A stretch of 64,000 nucleotides of DNA from Balaenoptera acutorostrata (GCF_949987535.1 NC_080075.1:43362536-43426535), one strand, 5' to 3'. Positions 45,642 through 57,454 are shown, counted from the stretch's first letter. Program-made: numbers and translations. Notes: generated by a model not told the origin, from the letters alone.

Positions 45642-46531
45642 ATGAAAAGGCACATGACTATGTACCAGATGAAGGAACAAGATAAAAGCCCAGAAAAACA
45701 ATTAAATGAAGTGGAGATAGGCAACGTTCCAGAAGAAAAATTCAGAATAATGATCGTGAAGATGATCCAGGACCTTGGAAGAAGAATGGAGGCAAAGATC
45801 GAGAAGATGCAAGAAATGTTTAACAAAGACCTAGAAGACTTAAAGAACAAACAAACAGAGATGAACGATACAATAACTGAAATGAAAAATATACTAGAAG
45901 GAATCAATAGCAGAATAACTGAGGCAGAAGAATGGATAAGTGACCTGGAAGACAGAATGGTGGAATTCACTGCCATGGAACAGAATAAAGAAAAAAGAAT
46001 TAAAATAAATGAAGACAGCCTAAGAGATTTCTGGGACAACATTAAATGTACCAACATTCACATTATAGGGGTCCTAGAAGGAGAGGAGAGAAAGGACCTG
46101 AGAAAATATTTGAAGAGATTATAGTCAAAAACTTCCCTAACATGGGAAAGGCAACAGCCACCCAAGTCCAGGAAGCGCAGAGAGTCCCAGGGAGGATAGC
46201 CAAGGAGAAACATGCCGAGACACATAGTAATCAAACTGACAAAAAAACAAAGAAAAATTATTAAAAGCAACAAGGGAAAAATGACAAATAACATACAAGG
46301 GAACTCCCATAACATTAACAGCTGAGTTCTCAGCAGAAACTCTAAAAGCCAGAAGGGAGTGGCACAATATATTTCAAGTGATGGAAGAACCTACAACCAA
46401 GATTACTCTACCCGGCAAGGATCTCATTCAGATTCGATGGAGAAATCAAAAGCTTTACAGACAAGCAAAAGCTAAGAGAATTCAGCACCACCAAACCAAC
46501 TCTACCACAAATGCTAAAGGAAATTCTCTAA
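45642..46531 (+). pseudogene. L1-C ORF1 remnant
   Basis: ATG at 45642 opens MKRHMTMYQMKEQDKSPEK. The coiled coil (about residues 40-130, NSRITEAEEWISDLEDRM) and the start of the RRM are open for 160 codons to 46124. A frameshift at about 46090, within the GEERK segment, ends this frame early. The next part (EKIFEEIIVKNFPNMGKA) runs in the frame of 46046-46264. The C-terminal domain near 46300-46530 can be traced as DNA but is broken by more shifts. The old stop TAA is at 46529-46531. The protein would lack its RNA-binding C-terminal half. Confidence 0.9.
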
Positions 46532-46589
46532 GTGGGAAACACAAGAGAAGAAAAAGACTTACAAAAACAAACCCAAAACAATTAAGAAA

Positions 46590-49500
46590 ATGGTAATGGT
46601 AACATACATATTGATATTCGCCTTAAATGTGAATGGATTAAATGCTCCCACCAAAAGACATAGGCTTACTGAATGAATACAAAAACAAGACCCATCTATA
46701 TGCTGTCTACAAGAGACCCACTTCAGACCTAGGGACACATACAGACTGAAAGTGAGGTGATGGAAAAAGACATTCCATGCAAATGGAAATCAGAAGAAAG
46801 CTGGAATAGCAATACTCATATCAAATAAAATAGACTTTAAAATAAAGAATGTTACAAGAGACAAGGAAGGACACTACATAATGATCAAGGGATCAATCCA
46901 AGAAGAAGATATAACAATTATAAATATATATGCACCCAACATAGGAGCACCTCAATACATAAGGCAACTGCTAACAGCTATAAAAGTGGAAATCAACAGT
47001 AACACAGTAATAGTGAGGGACTTTAAAACACCTCACTTACACCAATGGACAGATCATCCAGACAGAAAATTAATAAGGAACCACAAGCTTTAAATGACAC
47101 AATAGACCAGATAGATTTAATTGATATTTATAGACCATTCCATCCAAAAACAGCATATTACACTTTCTTCTGAGGTGCACACAGAACATTCTCTAGGACA
47201 GATCACATCTTGGGTCACAAATCAAGCCTAGGTAAATTTAAGAAATTCAAAAGCATATCAGGCATCTTTTCTGACCACAACGCTATGAGATTAGAAATAA
47301 ATTACAGGGAAAAAAAATTGTAAAAGAAAAAAACACATGGAGGATAAACAATACGTTACGAAATAACCAAGACATTACTGACGAAATCAAAGAGGAAATC
47401 AAAAAACACCTACAGACAATTGACAATGAAGGCACTACAATCCAAAACCTATGGGATGCAGCAAAAGCAGTTCTAAGAGGGAAGTTTACAGCAATACAAT
47501 CCTACCTCAAGAAATAAGAAAAATCTCAAATAAACAATCTAACCTTACACCTAAAGGAGGTAGAGAAAGAAGAACAAGCAAAACCCAAAGTTAGTAGAAG
47601 GAAAGAAATCTTAAAATCAGAGCAGAAATAAATGAAATAGAAACAAAGAAAACAATAGCAAAGATTAATAAAACTAAAAGCGGGTTCTTTGAGAAGATAA
47701 ACAAAATTGATAAACCTTTAGCCAGACTCATCAAGAAAAAGAGGGAGAGGACTCAAATCAATAAAATTAGAAATGAAAAAGGAGAAGTTACAATAGACAC
47801 CACAGAAATACAAAGCATCGTAAGAGACTACCACAAGCAACTCTATGCCAATAAAATGGACAACCTGGAAGAAATGGACAAATTCTTAGAAAGGTATAAC
47901 CTTCCAAGACTGAACCAGGAAGAAATAGAAAATATGACCAGACCAATCACAAGTAATGAAACTGAAACTGTGATTAAAATCATCCAACAAACAAAAGTCC
48001 AGGACAGATGGCTTCACAGGTCAATTCTATCAAACATTTAGAGAAGAGCTAACACCCATCCTTCTCAAACTCTTCCAAAAAATTTCAGAGGAAGGAACAC
48101 TCCCAAACTCATTCTATGAGGCCACCATCACCCTGGTACAAAAACTAGACAAAGATATCACAAAAAAAGAAAATTACAGACCAATATCACTGATGAATAT
48201 AGATGCAAAAATCCTCAACAAAATACTAGCAAACAGAATCCACAACACATTAAAAGGATCAGACACTATGATCAAGTGGGATTTATCCCAGGAATGCAAG
48301 GATTCTTCAATATACACAAATCAATCAATGTGATATACCATATTAACCAATTGAGGAATAAAAGCCATATGATCATCTCAATAGATGCAGAAAAATCTTT
48401 TGACAAAATTCAACACCCATTTATGATAATAACTCTCCAGAAAGTGGGCATAGAGGGAACCTACCTCATCATAATAAAGGCCATATACAGCAAACCCACA
48501 GCAAACATCATTCTCAGTGGTGAAAATCTGAAAGCATTTCCTCTAAGATCAGGATCAACATGAGAATGTCAGCTCTCGCCACTCTCATTCAACTTAGTTT
48601 TGGAAGTCCTAGCCACAGCAAACAGAAAAGAAAAAGAAATAAAAGGAATACAAATTGGAAAAGAAGAAGTAAAACTGTCACTGTTTGCAGATGACTATAC
48701 ATAGAGAATCCTAAAGATGCCACCAGAAAACTACTAGAGCTAATCAATGAATTTGGTAAAGTAGCAGGATACAAAATTAATGCACAGAAATCTATACATT
48801 CCTATACACTAACAATGAAAGATCAGAAAGGGAAATTAAGGAAACAATCCCATTCACCACTGCAAAACAAAAAGAATAAAATACCTAGGAATAAACCTAC
48901 CTAAGGAGGTAAAAGACCTGTACTCAGAAAACTATAAGACACCAATGAAAGAAATCAAAGATGACACAAAGAGATGGAGAGATAAACCATGTTCTTGGAT
49001 TGGAAGAATCAATATTGTGAAAATGAGTATACTACCCAAAGCAATCTACAGATTCAATGCAATCTCTATCAAATTACCAATGGCATTTATTACAGAACTA
49101 GAGCAAAAAATCTTAAAATTTGTATGGAGCCACAAAAGACCTCGAATAGCCAAAGCAATATTGAGGGAAAAAAACAGAGCTGGAGGAATCAGACTCCCTG
49201 ACTTCAGACTATACTACAAAGCTACAGTAATCAAGACAATATGGTACTGGCATAAAAACAGAGATATAGATCAATGGAACAGGATAGACAGCCCAGAGAT
49301 AAACCCACGCACCTATGGTCTACTAATCTATGACAAAGGAGGCAAGGATATACAATGGAGAAAAGACAGTCTCTTCAATAAGTGGTGCTGGGAAAACTGG
49401 ACAGCAAATGTAGAAGAATGAAATTAGAACACTCCCTAACACCATACACAAAAATAAACTCAAAATGGATTAAAGACCTTAATGTAAGACTGGACACTAT

Positions 49501-50397
49501 AAAACTCTTAGAGGAAAACATAGGAAGAACACTCTTTGACATAAATCACAGCAAGATCTTTTTTGAGCCACCTCCTAGAGTAATGGAAATAAAAACAAAA
49601 ATAAACAAATGGGACCTAATGAAACTTAAAAGCTTTTGCACAGCAAAGGAAACCATAAACAAGACGAAAAGACAACCCTCAGAATGGGAGAAAATATTTG
49701 CAAATGAATCAACGGACAAAGGATTCATCTCCAAAATATATAAACAGCTCATGCAGCTCAGTATTAAAAAACAAACAACCCAATCAAAAATGGGCAGAAG
49801 ACCTAAATAGATATTTCTCCAAAGAAGACATACAGATGGCCAAAGGCACATGAAAAGCTGCTCAATATCACTAATTATTAGAGAAATGCAAATCAAAACT
49901 ACAATGAGGTATCACCTCATACCGGTTAGAATGGGCATCATCAGAAAATCTACAAACAACAAATGCTGGAGAGGGTGTGGAGAAAAGGGAACCCTCTTGC
50001 AGTATTGGTGGGAGTGTACATTGATACAGCCACTATGGAGAACAGTATGGAGGTTCCTTAAAAAACTAAAAATAGAATTACCATATGACCCAGCTATCCC
50101 ACTACTGGGCATATACCCAGAGAAAACCATAATTCAAAAAGGCACATGCACCCCAATGTGCATTACAGCAGTATTTACAATAGCCAGGTTATGGAAGCAC
50201 CTAAATACCCATCGACAGTCAAATGGATAAAGAAGATGTGGTACATATATACAGTGGAATATTACTCAGCCATAAAAATGAATGAAATTGGGTCATTTGT
50301 AGAGATGTGGATGGACCTAAAGACTGTCATACAGAGTGAAGTAAGTCAGAAAGAGAAAAACAGATATTGTATATTAATGCATATATGTGGAATCTAG
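46590..50397 (+). pseudogene. L1-C ORF2 remnant (endonuclease / reverse transcriptase)
   Basis: ATG at 46590 starts MVMVTYILIFALNVNGLNAP. A TGA replaces the Trp codon at 46674-46676 and another TGA follows at the RGW position near 46756. GDFNT reads RDFKT. SDHNAMR is present near 47273. The RT part is in pieces: [16 protein letters not shown] (47856-48041), [22 protein letters not shown] (48276-48563), then FADD at about 48690, directly followed by a 7-base loss that shifts the frame. Longer open pieces follow at 48945-49421, 49382-49810 and 49850-50230, and the C-terminus at 50146-50397. The Cys-rich end CWRGCGEKG...WWEC is visible, but its His is Gln. Confidence 0.9.
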
Positions 50398-50655
50398 AAC
50401 AATGGTACAGATGAACTGGTTTGCAAGGCAGAAATAGAGACACAGATGTAAAGAACAAACGTATGGACACCAAGGGGAGAAAGAGGGGGTGGTGGTGGGA
50501 TGAATTGGGAGATTGGGATTGACATATATATACTAACATGTATAAAATAGATAACTAATAAGAACCTACTGTATAAAAAATAAAATTAATTAAAATTAAA
50601 AAAAATAAAAATATCAAAATTGGTGAATTTTTGTGTAGCCATTTTAATAATGAAG

Positions 50656-51589
50656 ATGGAAGAAATTAAGGAACATTTTTGCCATATTATGCTTTATTAT
50701 TTCAAGAAAGGTAAAAACGCAACTGAAACACACAAAAAAAGATTTGTGCAGTATATGGTGATGGTGCTGTGACTGACTGAATGTGTCAAAAGTGGTTTTT
50801 GAAGTTTCCTCCTGGAGATTTCTCACTGGACAATGCTTCACGGTCAGGGAGACCAGCTGAAGTTGATAGTGATCAAATCGAGACATTAATTGAGAACAAT
50901 AAATGTTATACCCCGCAGGAGATAGCCAACATACTCAAAACATCCAAATCAAGTGTTGAAAATCATTTGTACCAGCTTGGTTATGTTAATTGCTTTGATG
51001 TTTGGGTTCCACGTAAGTTAGGCAAAGAAAACCTTCCTGACCGTATTTCCACATGCGATTCTCTACTTAAACATAACAAAAACGTTCCGTTTTTAAAACA
51101 AATTGTGACGGGAGATGAAAAGTGGATACTGTACAATAATGTGGAACAGAAGAGATCGTGGGGCAAGCAAAATGAACCACCACCAACCACACGAAAGGCC
51201 AGTCTTCATCCAAAGAAGGTGATGTTGTGTGTATGGTGGGATTGGAAGGGAGTCCTCTATTGTGAGCTCCTTCTGGAAAACCAAACGATTAATTCCAACA
51301 AGTACTGCTCCCAATTAGACCAACTGAAAGAAGCACTCAACGAAAAGCATCTGGAATCTGATTCATCCACCGTACTCACCAGACATTGCAGCTTCGGATT
51401 TCCATTTATTTAGGTCTTTACAAAATTCTCTTAATGGAAAAAAATTTCAATTCCCTGGAAAATTGTAAAAGGCACCTGGAACAGTTCTTTGCTCAAAAAG
51501 ATATAAAGTTTTGGGAAGATGGAATTATGAAGTTGCCTGAAAAATGGCAGAAGGTAGTGGAACAAAAGGGTGAATACGTTGTTCAATGA
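50656..51589 (+). pseudogene. Mariner transposase remnant
   Basis: Mariner transposases cut and paste DNA with an N-terminal HTH pair and a DD34D catalytic domain. ATG at 50656 opens MEEIKEHFCHIMLYYFKKGK. The frame shifts in the AAAAAAA run near 50735, and in the main frame a TGA lies just before 50781. The main piece is 50781-51413: the second HTH part (YTPQEIANILKTSKSSVENHL), the linker and VTGDEKW with the first catalytic Asp, then WWDWKG. Near 51344 about 35-40 codons are missing, including the H.DNARPH block with the second catalytic Asp. The third Asp (in SPDIAASD) and the C-terminus KLPEKWQKVVEQKGEYVVQ, stop at about 51589, follow in another frame. Inactive. Confidence 0.93.
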
Positions 51590-51664
51590 AGTTCTTGGTG
51601 AAAATGAAAAATGTACCTTTTATTTTTACTTAAAAACCGAAGGCATTTTTTGGCCAACCCAATA

Positions 51665-54241
51665 GTAGTTATAAAGCTTGCAACATCAGGCTCTAGAATT
51701 TTGGTCCCATCAGCCCCAAGCCAGCCTAGAAGAGAATGAAAGTAGCTAGTTTTAATGGGATGATGTGTTTTAAAAGTATCTGTGTATATGGCACATATGG
51801 AAAATCCACAAGTGCCATCTGCATCGGACAGGCTGAAGCATACAATTCGTACAGTTCAGGTCAGGAGATTGTGACTTACTTTTTAACTATTAGGACCACT
51901 GAAATGTTTTATGAGGACCATAGGAATGAAACAGGGCCCATGAAAGAGGAAATGAGTGGCCAGAATTGGCTCAGCACCACTCACCAAGTGCATGTCCTCA
52001 GATGGAGCCCCACAGTCGGCTCTTTTAGATGCTATTTTCAAAATCTTCACAAAGGACCGTGCAGTGATTATATGTATTCATGATGTGCATATCGTGCGCT
52101 CAGCTCAAAGGATATTTGAATGATGCTTTGAGAATTACTCCTAAAAAAGGATTCAGCATCTGTAAACTGCTTCATCTTTGAGAATGGGAAGAAAAAAAAT
52201 ATGGCTTGATTTTCTTAAAAAACAAGTCCCAACTCATAAAGCAGAGCAGCTTCTGTGAGATGGTGTTGATGCCCTATTACCCACATACACACTGAGGCAT
52301 AATCACATGCATTCATGTGCACACAATCACAAGCACACATAAACAACCGTGTGGCATCGGTGCTTTAAATTTTCTTTATTTTCTAGCATATTCTAAGCAC
52401 TGAAGGATTGTCACCCAAAAGCAGTATCATGGAGTCTAAGAGAACTTTTGCTGTCTGACAAATTCATACTTATAAATAAATGTTAATTTAATATTTTACT
52501 TAATTGCAAGGTATTAATATTTTAACTATATACTCCGACTATGGTACAAGGTCTTACACTATGTTAAACCAGTCTATTCTCATTGTTGATCAGGGAGAAG
52601 GTGCTATGGCCGTGTCATAGAAAGAGTAAGAGTAGCAGATTGGCACTCAGATGGCACAACCTCAAAGGCTTCTAACCTTGAGACATGATGACAAATATTT
52701 ACTCTGTCTAATGGTAAATAAGGTTGTGTTCTCAATCCTTAACAACTATATAGACGTGGACCTGTTCATGAAATTATTTATATTTGTTCAAGCTCAAAGA
52801 ATGTACTAAAATTCTAAGTTGTTTTAAACTTTCAGACTTAGAATAACTGATCAGTAAGATGCCTAACTCGTATGCCTGTTGATTGCACCAATTTGTATAC
52901 GAGTGAATACTCTCAAGACTCAAGGGAATGTGTAAAGACAGCAGAAGTGCAGTGAGAAGCCTTTATTAGCAAATATATAATAAACAGAATGTTAAAATAC
53001 GAAGATAAATATGAAGACAACTTGTAGAAAGAAGCCAGAACTTCATCTTGTGAGTGGAGGATTATCTGGCACAACAGGAGAGAAACAAGTGAAAGAAAGT
53101 AACAAGTGAGAGAAAAACTACTTGTTTCATAATCTAGAAAGTCTTCCCAGATGAGCTGGAAATGTCTAAGCTTCTTAAGTCAGGATTGCAACCCCCAGCC
53201 AAAGAGTGGCGCTATGGGGTTGTAAAGAGTTTTGCTCATCTGTGTTTTCTTAACCCAGAAAACTGCTGCAGCACTTCAAGAATTACAGATCTTACGATGG
53301 CAATTCATACTGAACAAATCTTTGCACTGTTTTAATTTCATGCCATCAACATCAGCAATCATTTAGCATCAGAGGTGATGTGGGTTTTACAGAGTAGAGA
53401 AGACAAGGTTACTGTCCACAAAGAAGTTGGGCTGTGGGAGTCCATTTATTCACTTAGTTCAATCACTTAATCAATCAACCAATCTATCCATCAGCAGGTG
53501 TGAAACATCAGAACCCTGCAGTTCATTCGGCTTCTCTGGACCTTAGACTGTGGTCTAGTGCTTTCATGTAGTAGGTGCTGAACAGATATTTGTTGAATTG
53601 GTACAAGTGCTCCATATATTTTGATTGACTGATGGACAGCATCCTGGGAGTACTGCCAAGAAATCAGGAAGGAGAAGGCTTCTGGAAAAGGATTTTCTCT
53701 TCCTGTGGTATCTGGACCTCTCTTTAGAACTGACTCCTCAGCTAAGAATAACAACAGGAGTTGAGAGCTCCTTTTAGGTTGCATGATTTGGGCTTTCATC
53801 CAAAAGCAAGATACAGCATAGCCCATGTGTTTCTCAATTTTTCTGTCTTTATCCTTGTAGTGTTTAATGTGCATGTCTAGGTCCCAGCAAAAGTAGTTTA
53901 TAGAGAAGGGTTTTAGTCACTGGCTTCATTAGGTCTAAATGTTCATAAGCCTCAGTTTTGTCTGTTATATTCCTTGCTTCTCATAAACATATTTAGTTAT
54001 TAGATCTTCTGTCCCAGTTTATTTTAATTTGACAAACATTTCCAGTAGGTTGACCCCAATCAGGTACCCAGCCAAATCAAATATGTGATGCAGAGCATTA
54101 ATGAGCTCTCCCATAGAGCATATATTGCTTCTGTCCCTCACTGGTGCACCCACTCTGTGGCTCCCAGAGGGCAAGGGCGATGCTCTGAGGTGCCCTACAC
54201 CAAGAACAGATCTTAGGGGTTAAATTGGGTAACAACAGGTA
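51665..54241. other. Unique non-coding sequence
   Basis: 2.6 kb without a recognised gene. It contains an irregular CA-rich part at 52280-52345 and a possible L2/MIR-class tail at 53560-53605 (TGTAGTAGGTGCTGAACAGATATTTGTTGAATTG). The minus-strand open frame at 53491-53874 overlaps that tail and has no domain. Confidence 0.4.
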
Positions 54242-54747
54242 AATACAATCACTTTATTTTTTTTAACATCGTTATTGGAGTATAATTGCTTTACATTGTT
54301 GTGTCAGTTTCTGCTGTATAACAAAGTGACTCAGCTATACATATACATATATCCCCATATCCCCTCCCTCTTGCGTCTCCCTCCCACCCTCCCTATCCCA
54401 CCCCTCTAGGTGGTCACAAAGCACCGAGCTGATCTCCCTCTGCTATGCTGCTGCTTCCCACCAACTAACTATTTTACGTTCGGTAGTGTATATATGTCAA
54501 CTCTGCTCTCTCACTTTGTCCCAGCTTACCCTTCCCCCTCCCTGTGTCCTCAAGTCCATTCTCTACATCTGCATCTTTATTCCTGTCCTGTCCCTAGGTT
54601 CATCGGAACCTTTTTTTGGCTTGTTTTAGATTCCATATATATGTGGTAGCATACGGTATTTTTCTCTTTCTGACGTACTTCACTCTGTATGATAGACTCT
54701 AGGTCCATCCACCTCACTACAAATAACTCAATTAATACGATCACTTT
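54242..54747 (-). mobile_element. 5'-truncated L1 with target-site duplication
   Basis: A minus-strand L1 3' end (about 54256-54733), tail T-run at 54257-54266 and AACATCGTTATTGG (mutated AATAAAG signal). Flanks AATACAATCACTTT (54242-54255) and AATACGATCACTTT (54734-54747) differ at one base. Its 3' UTR type is that of L1-A and of 36439-36867. It keeps about the last 60 bases of ORF2. Confidence 0.92.
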
Positions 54748-54779
54748 TACATGCAAGTTATAATGAGTGAACCATGTGG

Positions 54780-55310
54780 ATTGGACTAGATGAAGAAAGC
54801 CCCACAGCAAAACTTGGTATTCTCAGACACAGTTAATTTTGGGTCAGCTTTTATAGCAAACACTCAGTATCCTACCCAGATCCTCTCAGTACGCCCCATT
54901 CTGTGCATGCTGAGGGCTTTCTGCTATAAACACCCCCACTCTCCTGGAGAGCCTTCTTTGACTGTTGGAGCATATGCAGCCTTCTTATGGGGTAGGCAAG
55001 AGTGCTGTGGAGCCAATATCTGAGTGACTCTTGGCCAGTGACCAATAGGAGTTGGTGGATAAACGCAGCAGCTTTTACAGCCCTCAGGTGGGACACCTCT
55101 GCATGTTCCACACTGGCATCCAGTGGTCTCCAGCAGGATTGAGCTCCAGTTGACCACAGTGGAAATCTACTCATGAACACACCGTGTTGGCTTCCTTCCC
55201 TTTCCTGTCTGCTTCTTCACTCCACTACTATATCTTTGTGGAATCACATATTGAATGAATCCTTATCTCAAGCTTCAGTTCCAGGGAAATCTAACCTACA
55301 CAGCTCTTAG
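54780..55310 (+). mobile_element. Possible ERVL-class LTR
   Basis: The tail TATCTTTGTGGAATCACATATTGAATGAATCCTTATCTCAAGCTTCAGTTCC...GGAAATCTAACCTACA is similar in order to LTRs such as MLT2 ('ggatcacctccaataaa..cttatctcagggtctgct'). The upstream 450 bases are unassigned. No retroviral internal region. Tentative. Confidence 0.35.
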
Positions 55311-55507
55311 TATGAATTCTGAATTTAGAGAGATAGTGTCTTAAGCAAAGCCTGGAACAATTAAAAAATATCTTGATGGTGATTGTTGCTTCCCTTTCTG
55401 ATTAGTTTATTCCATATCTGAATTATAGAAGAGCTACTACAAAACTTTAAAAATATACTCTTTAAATCTAAACATTAAATTTAAAAAGAGATTTTGAAAT
55501 ATCAGGT
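55311..55507. other. Unique AT-rich sequence
   Basis: Nothing recognised. Confidence 0.4.
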
Positions 55508-55600
55508 TCCCTTCCTCCCTCTTTCCCTCCCTCCTTTTCTTCTCCCTCCCTTCCTCCCTTCCTTCCTTCCTTCTTTCCTTCCTTCCTTCCTTCCTTCCTT
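55508..55600. repeat. (CCTT)n pyrimidine repeat
   Basis: Irregular CCCTT/CCT units become regular CCTT units from about 55550 to 55600. Likely length-variable; can form triplex DNA. Confidence 0.93.
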
Positions 55601-56217
55601 ATATTTAGTTTCTCACTTATAGCCACTAGAATGAATGTCTTACATCCTTGAGATGAACTCAGTACCATTCTCACTGACCTAGCAAGCCATTTTTTTCCAT
55701 GATGACAAGCTAGGATCACACCTCTTAATGATGGCTGCAAGATTGTCTTGTTAGGAGAAGGGCTAAGGCGGGATCATCTTTAGTGACAGTGAAAGCACCT
55801 CATAAAATCTGACTCCTCAGTTTTACAGGCATAAGTCTGGAATTTTAGCAGATGTAGACTTACTAAATCAGTCAGTCAAAAATTATATCAGTTGAAGTAC
55901 AGTGTTCCTGGCAGTCCAAAAATCCTGAACATGTAGGGGATCTGGAGGGCATTTCGTTAACTCTTTAATTGGTCACTTCAGTGCTAGAGGCAATAGCTAA
56001 TTGCCTGTAGGTCACTGTAGTCCTGGAGCTTAGGTAAACGTATATTGTCATATGTCACATTTTTATATGGTTCCTTTGCACAGGTTGGTAAGAATGATTG
56101 CTGCGTAATTAAAATTAAGACAAGGTGGGAAAATGATTCAATTAAAGCCCCGGAGCCATTGCACGAATTATCTGCTGTGCCAAAAACTAATGAATAGTTA
56201 TATCTACTTTTATCTTT
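55601..56217. other. Unique non-coding sequence
   Basis: No gene recognised. Confidence 0.4.
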
Positions 56218-56226
56218 TGCCTCCTT

Positions 56227-56271
<45 letters not shown>

Positions 56272-56587
56272 GAGGATCTTGAATCAGATGCGTATGTTTG
56301 ATTGATTGATTGATTGATTGATTTTGGCTGTGTTGGGTCTTCGTTTCTGTGCGAGGGCTTTCTCCAGTTGTGGCAAGCGGGGGCCACTCTTCATCGCGAT
56401 GCGCGGGCCTCTCTCGTTGCGGAGCACAGGCTCCAGACGCGCAGGCTCAGCAGTTGTGGCTCACGGGCCCAGCCGCTCTGCGGCATGTGGGATCTTCCCA
56501 GGCCAGGGCTCGAACCCGTGTCCCCTGCATTAGCAGGCAGATTCTCAACCACTGCGCCACCAGGGAAGCCCTGCCTCCTTGTTCTTT
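56218..56587 (-). mobile_element. CHR-type tRNA-derived SINE with 16-bp target-site duplication
   Basis: The SINE (56234-56571, minus strand) is flanked by perfect copies of TGCCTCCTTGTTCTTT (56218-56233, 56572-56587). On its sense strand it starts GGGCTTCCCTGGTGGCGCAG; the A box is at 56550-56560 and the B box (GGGTTCGAGCCCTGG) at 56503-56517. A 38-base T-run at 56231-56268 is the poly(A) tail. Between this and an (ATTG)n run lies a 30-base segment not typical of the SINE. The intact duplication and long tail imply a young insertion. Confidence 0.95.
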
Positions 56588-57073
56588 AATCCTATGTGCC
56601 TCATAGAATACCAGGAACTCTTGAAATTCTCTGTGGCTGGATATTGGGTGGGCAACTGGTGGCAGGAACAAGGGTGTGAGAAGCTCAAGATTTTAAAATA
56701 CACATATACGGAAACTCTGTGGATGGGGATTTAGACTGAAACTAATCAGGTGAGAAATTCAAGAGCTCTTTCCGTAGCTCAACATTATTTTGAAAACATC
56801 TGCACTATTTCGGTATTCATGGAACAGGTATTATATACCAGGTGAGTGATGACAGGGAAAATAAATGAGATTTGTCATACCCAAAATAGCCCATATTTTA
56901 CATCATTTATTTTACAAATCTCCAAACATTCTCAGGAAGCATTAAGTTGGAGGCAAGGGTGAGAACTTTGTGATGCCACGTTTAGCAACAACTTTAATTA
57001 CTTCATGTTGGCGTAACAACTGAATGCATATCTTGCTTATGTAAAACTAAGCGAGAAGGTTGTTAAAAAAAAT
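56588..57073. other. Unique non-coding sequence
   Basis: Nothing recognised. Confidence 0.4.
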
Positions 57074-57133
57074 ACAGCTTTCACTCCACAGAGGCATTTA
57101 TCTCCTGAATTCTATGTGTGGAGTGAAAGCTGT
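57074..57133. repeat. Perfect inverted repeat, 17-bp arms, 26-base loop
   Basis: ACAGCTTTCACTCCACA (57074-57090) and its exact reverse complement TGTGGAGTGAAAGCTGT (57117-57133). A transcript would fold into a 17-bp perfect stem. It may be the core of a small DNA transposon, a hairpin RNA, or a recent inversion duplication. None of these can be told from the sequence alone. Confidence 0.97.
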
Positions 57134-57454
57134 TCCCCTTCAGCCCTGACTTTATCCACATTCAGGGAAGAAGTAGCCTTCAGTCAGATATGAGTAGCAA
57201 CTTGAGTTGAGACTCACGGTCTCAGGATCCTGATTTGAAGTTAAAATCTTCCTGGGAGTGTGTCAGAAAACTAACAGCATCTAACCACTTATAATTGCTA
57301 CGTTTTATTAATACCAGGAATTTTACATATATTATATCTGACACAACATCTCTGTGAAGTATTACTGTTGTCCCATTTTAGAGTTGAGAAATCTGAGCCT
57401 CATAAAAGTTAAATAATTTCTCTATAAATGGCAGAGAAAATGTTCTCACATGGT
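57134..57454. other. Unique sequence plus old L2/MIR-class fragment
   Basis: 57290-57440 (TTATTAATACCAGGAATTTTACATATATTATATCTGACACAAC, GTCCCATTTTAGAGTTGAGAAATCTGAGCC) resembles the same old repeat class as 19775-20000. Confidence 0.5.

Larger units (their letters stand above)
44733..50610 (+). mobile_element. L1-C: full-length-class L1 retrotransposon inserted in the mariner
   Basis: It begins GGAGATTGGTTCAAGATGGC at 44734 and ends in an A/T-rich tail before 50611. The 5' UTR (44733-45641) is of the same short type as in L1-A. ORF1 (45642-46531) and ORF2 (46590-50397) are degenerate. The 3' UTR (50398-50610) is a different type from that of L1-A: ATGGTACAGATGAACTGG, then GTATGGACACCAAGGGG. 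The target site is the A-rich mariner stretch (AAAAATTTATC left, AAAAATATC right); the duplication is only approximate. Confidence 0.93.
44589..51662 (+). mobile_element. Mariner (Tc1/mariner) transposon split by an L1 insertion
   Basis: The left end TTGGGTTGGCCAAAAGGTTC (44589) and the right end TTTTTTGGCCAACCCAA (ending 51662) are inverted repeats. The right flank is TA and the left CA, consistent with an original TA target with one mutation. The mariner parts are 44589-44732 and about 50611-51662, so the element without the L1 is about 1.2 kb, near the usual 1.3 kb for the family. This mariner type is known from cetartiodactyls. Confidence 0.93.

Noticed and set aside
53491..53874. Minus-strand open frame of 127 codons
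   Set aside because: It overlaps an old repeat tail and has no recognised domain; frames of this length arise by chance in 64 kb.
55508..55600. CRISPR-like regular repeat
   Set aside because: It is a simple CCTT microsatellite without spacers; the genome is eukaryotic.
56503..56560. tRNA gene by A and B boxes
   Set aside because: The boxes belong to a CHR SINE with target-site duplications, not to a tRNA gene. The same applies at 59469-59525 and 42043-42058.
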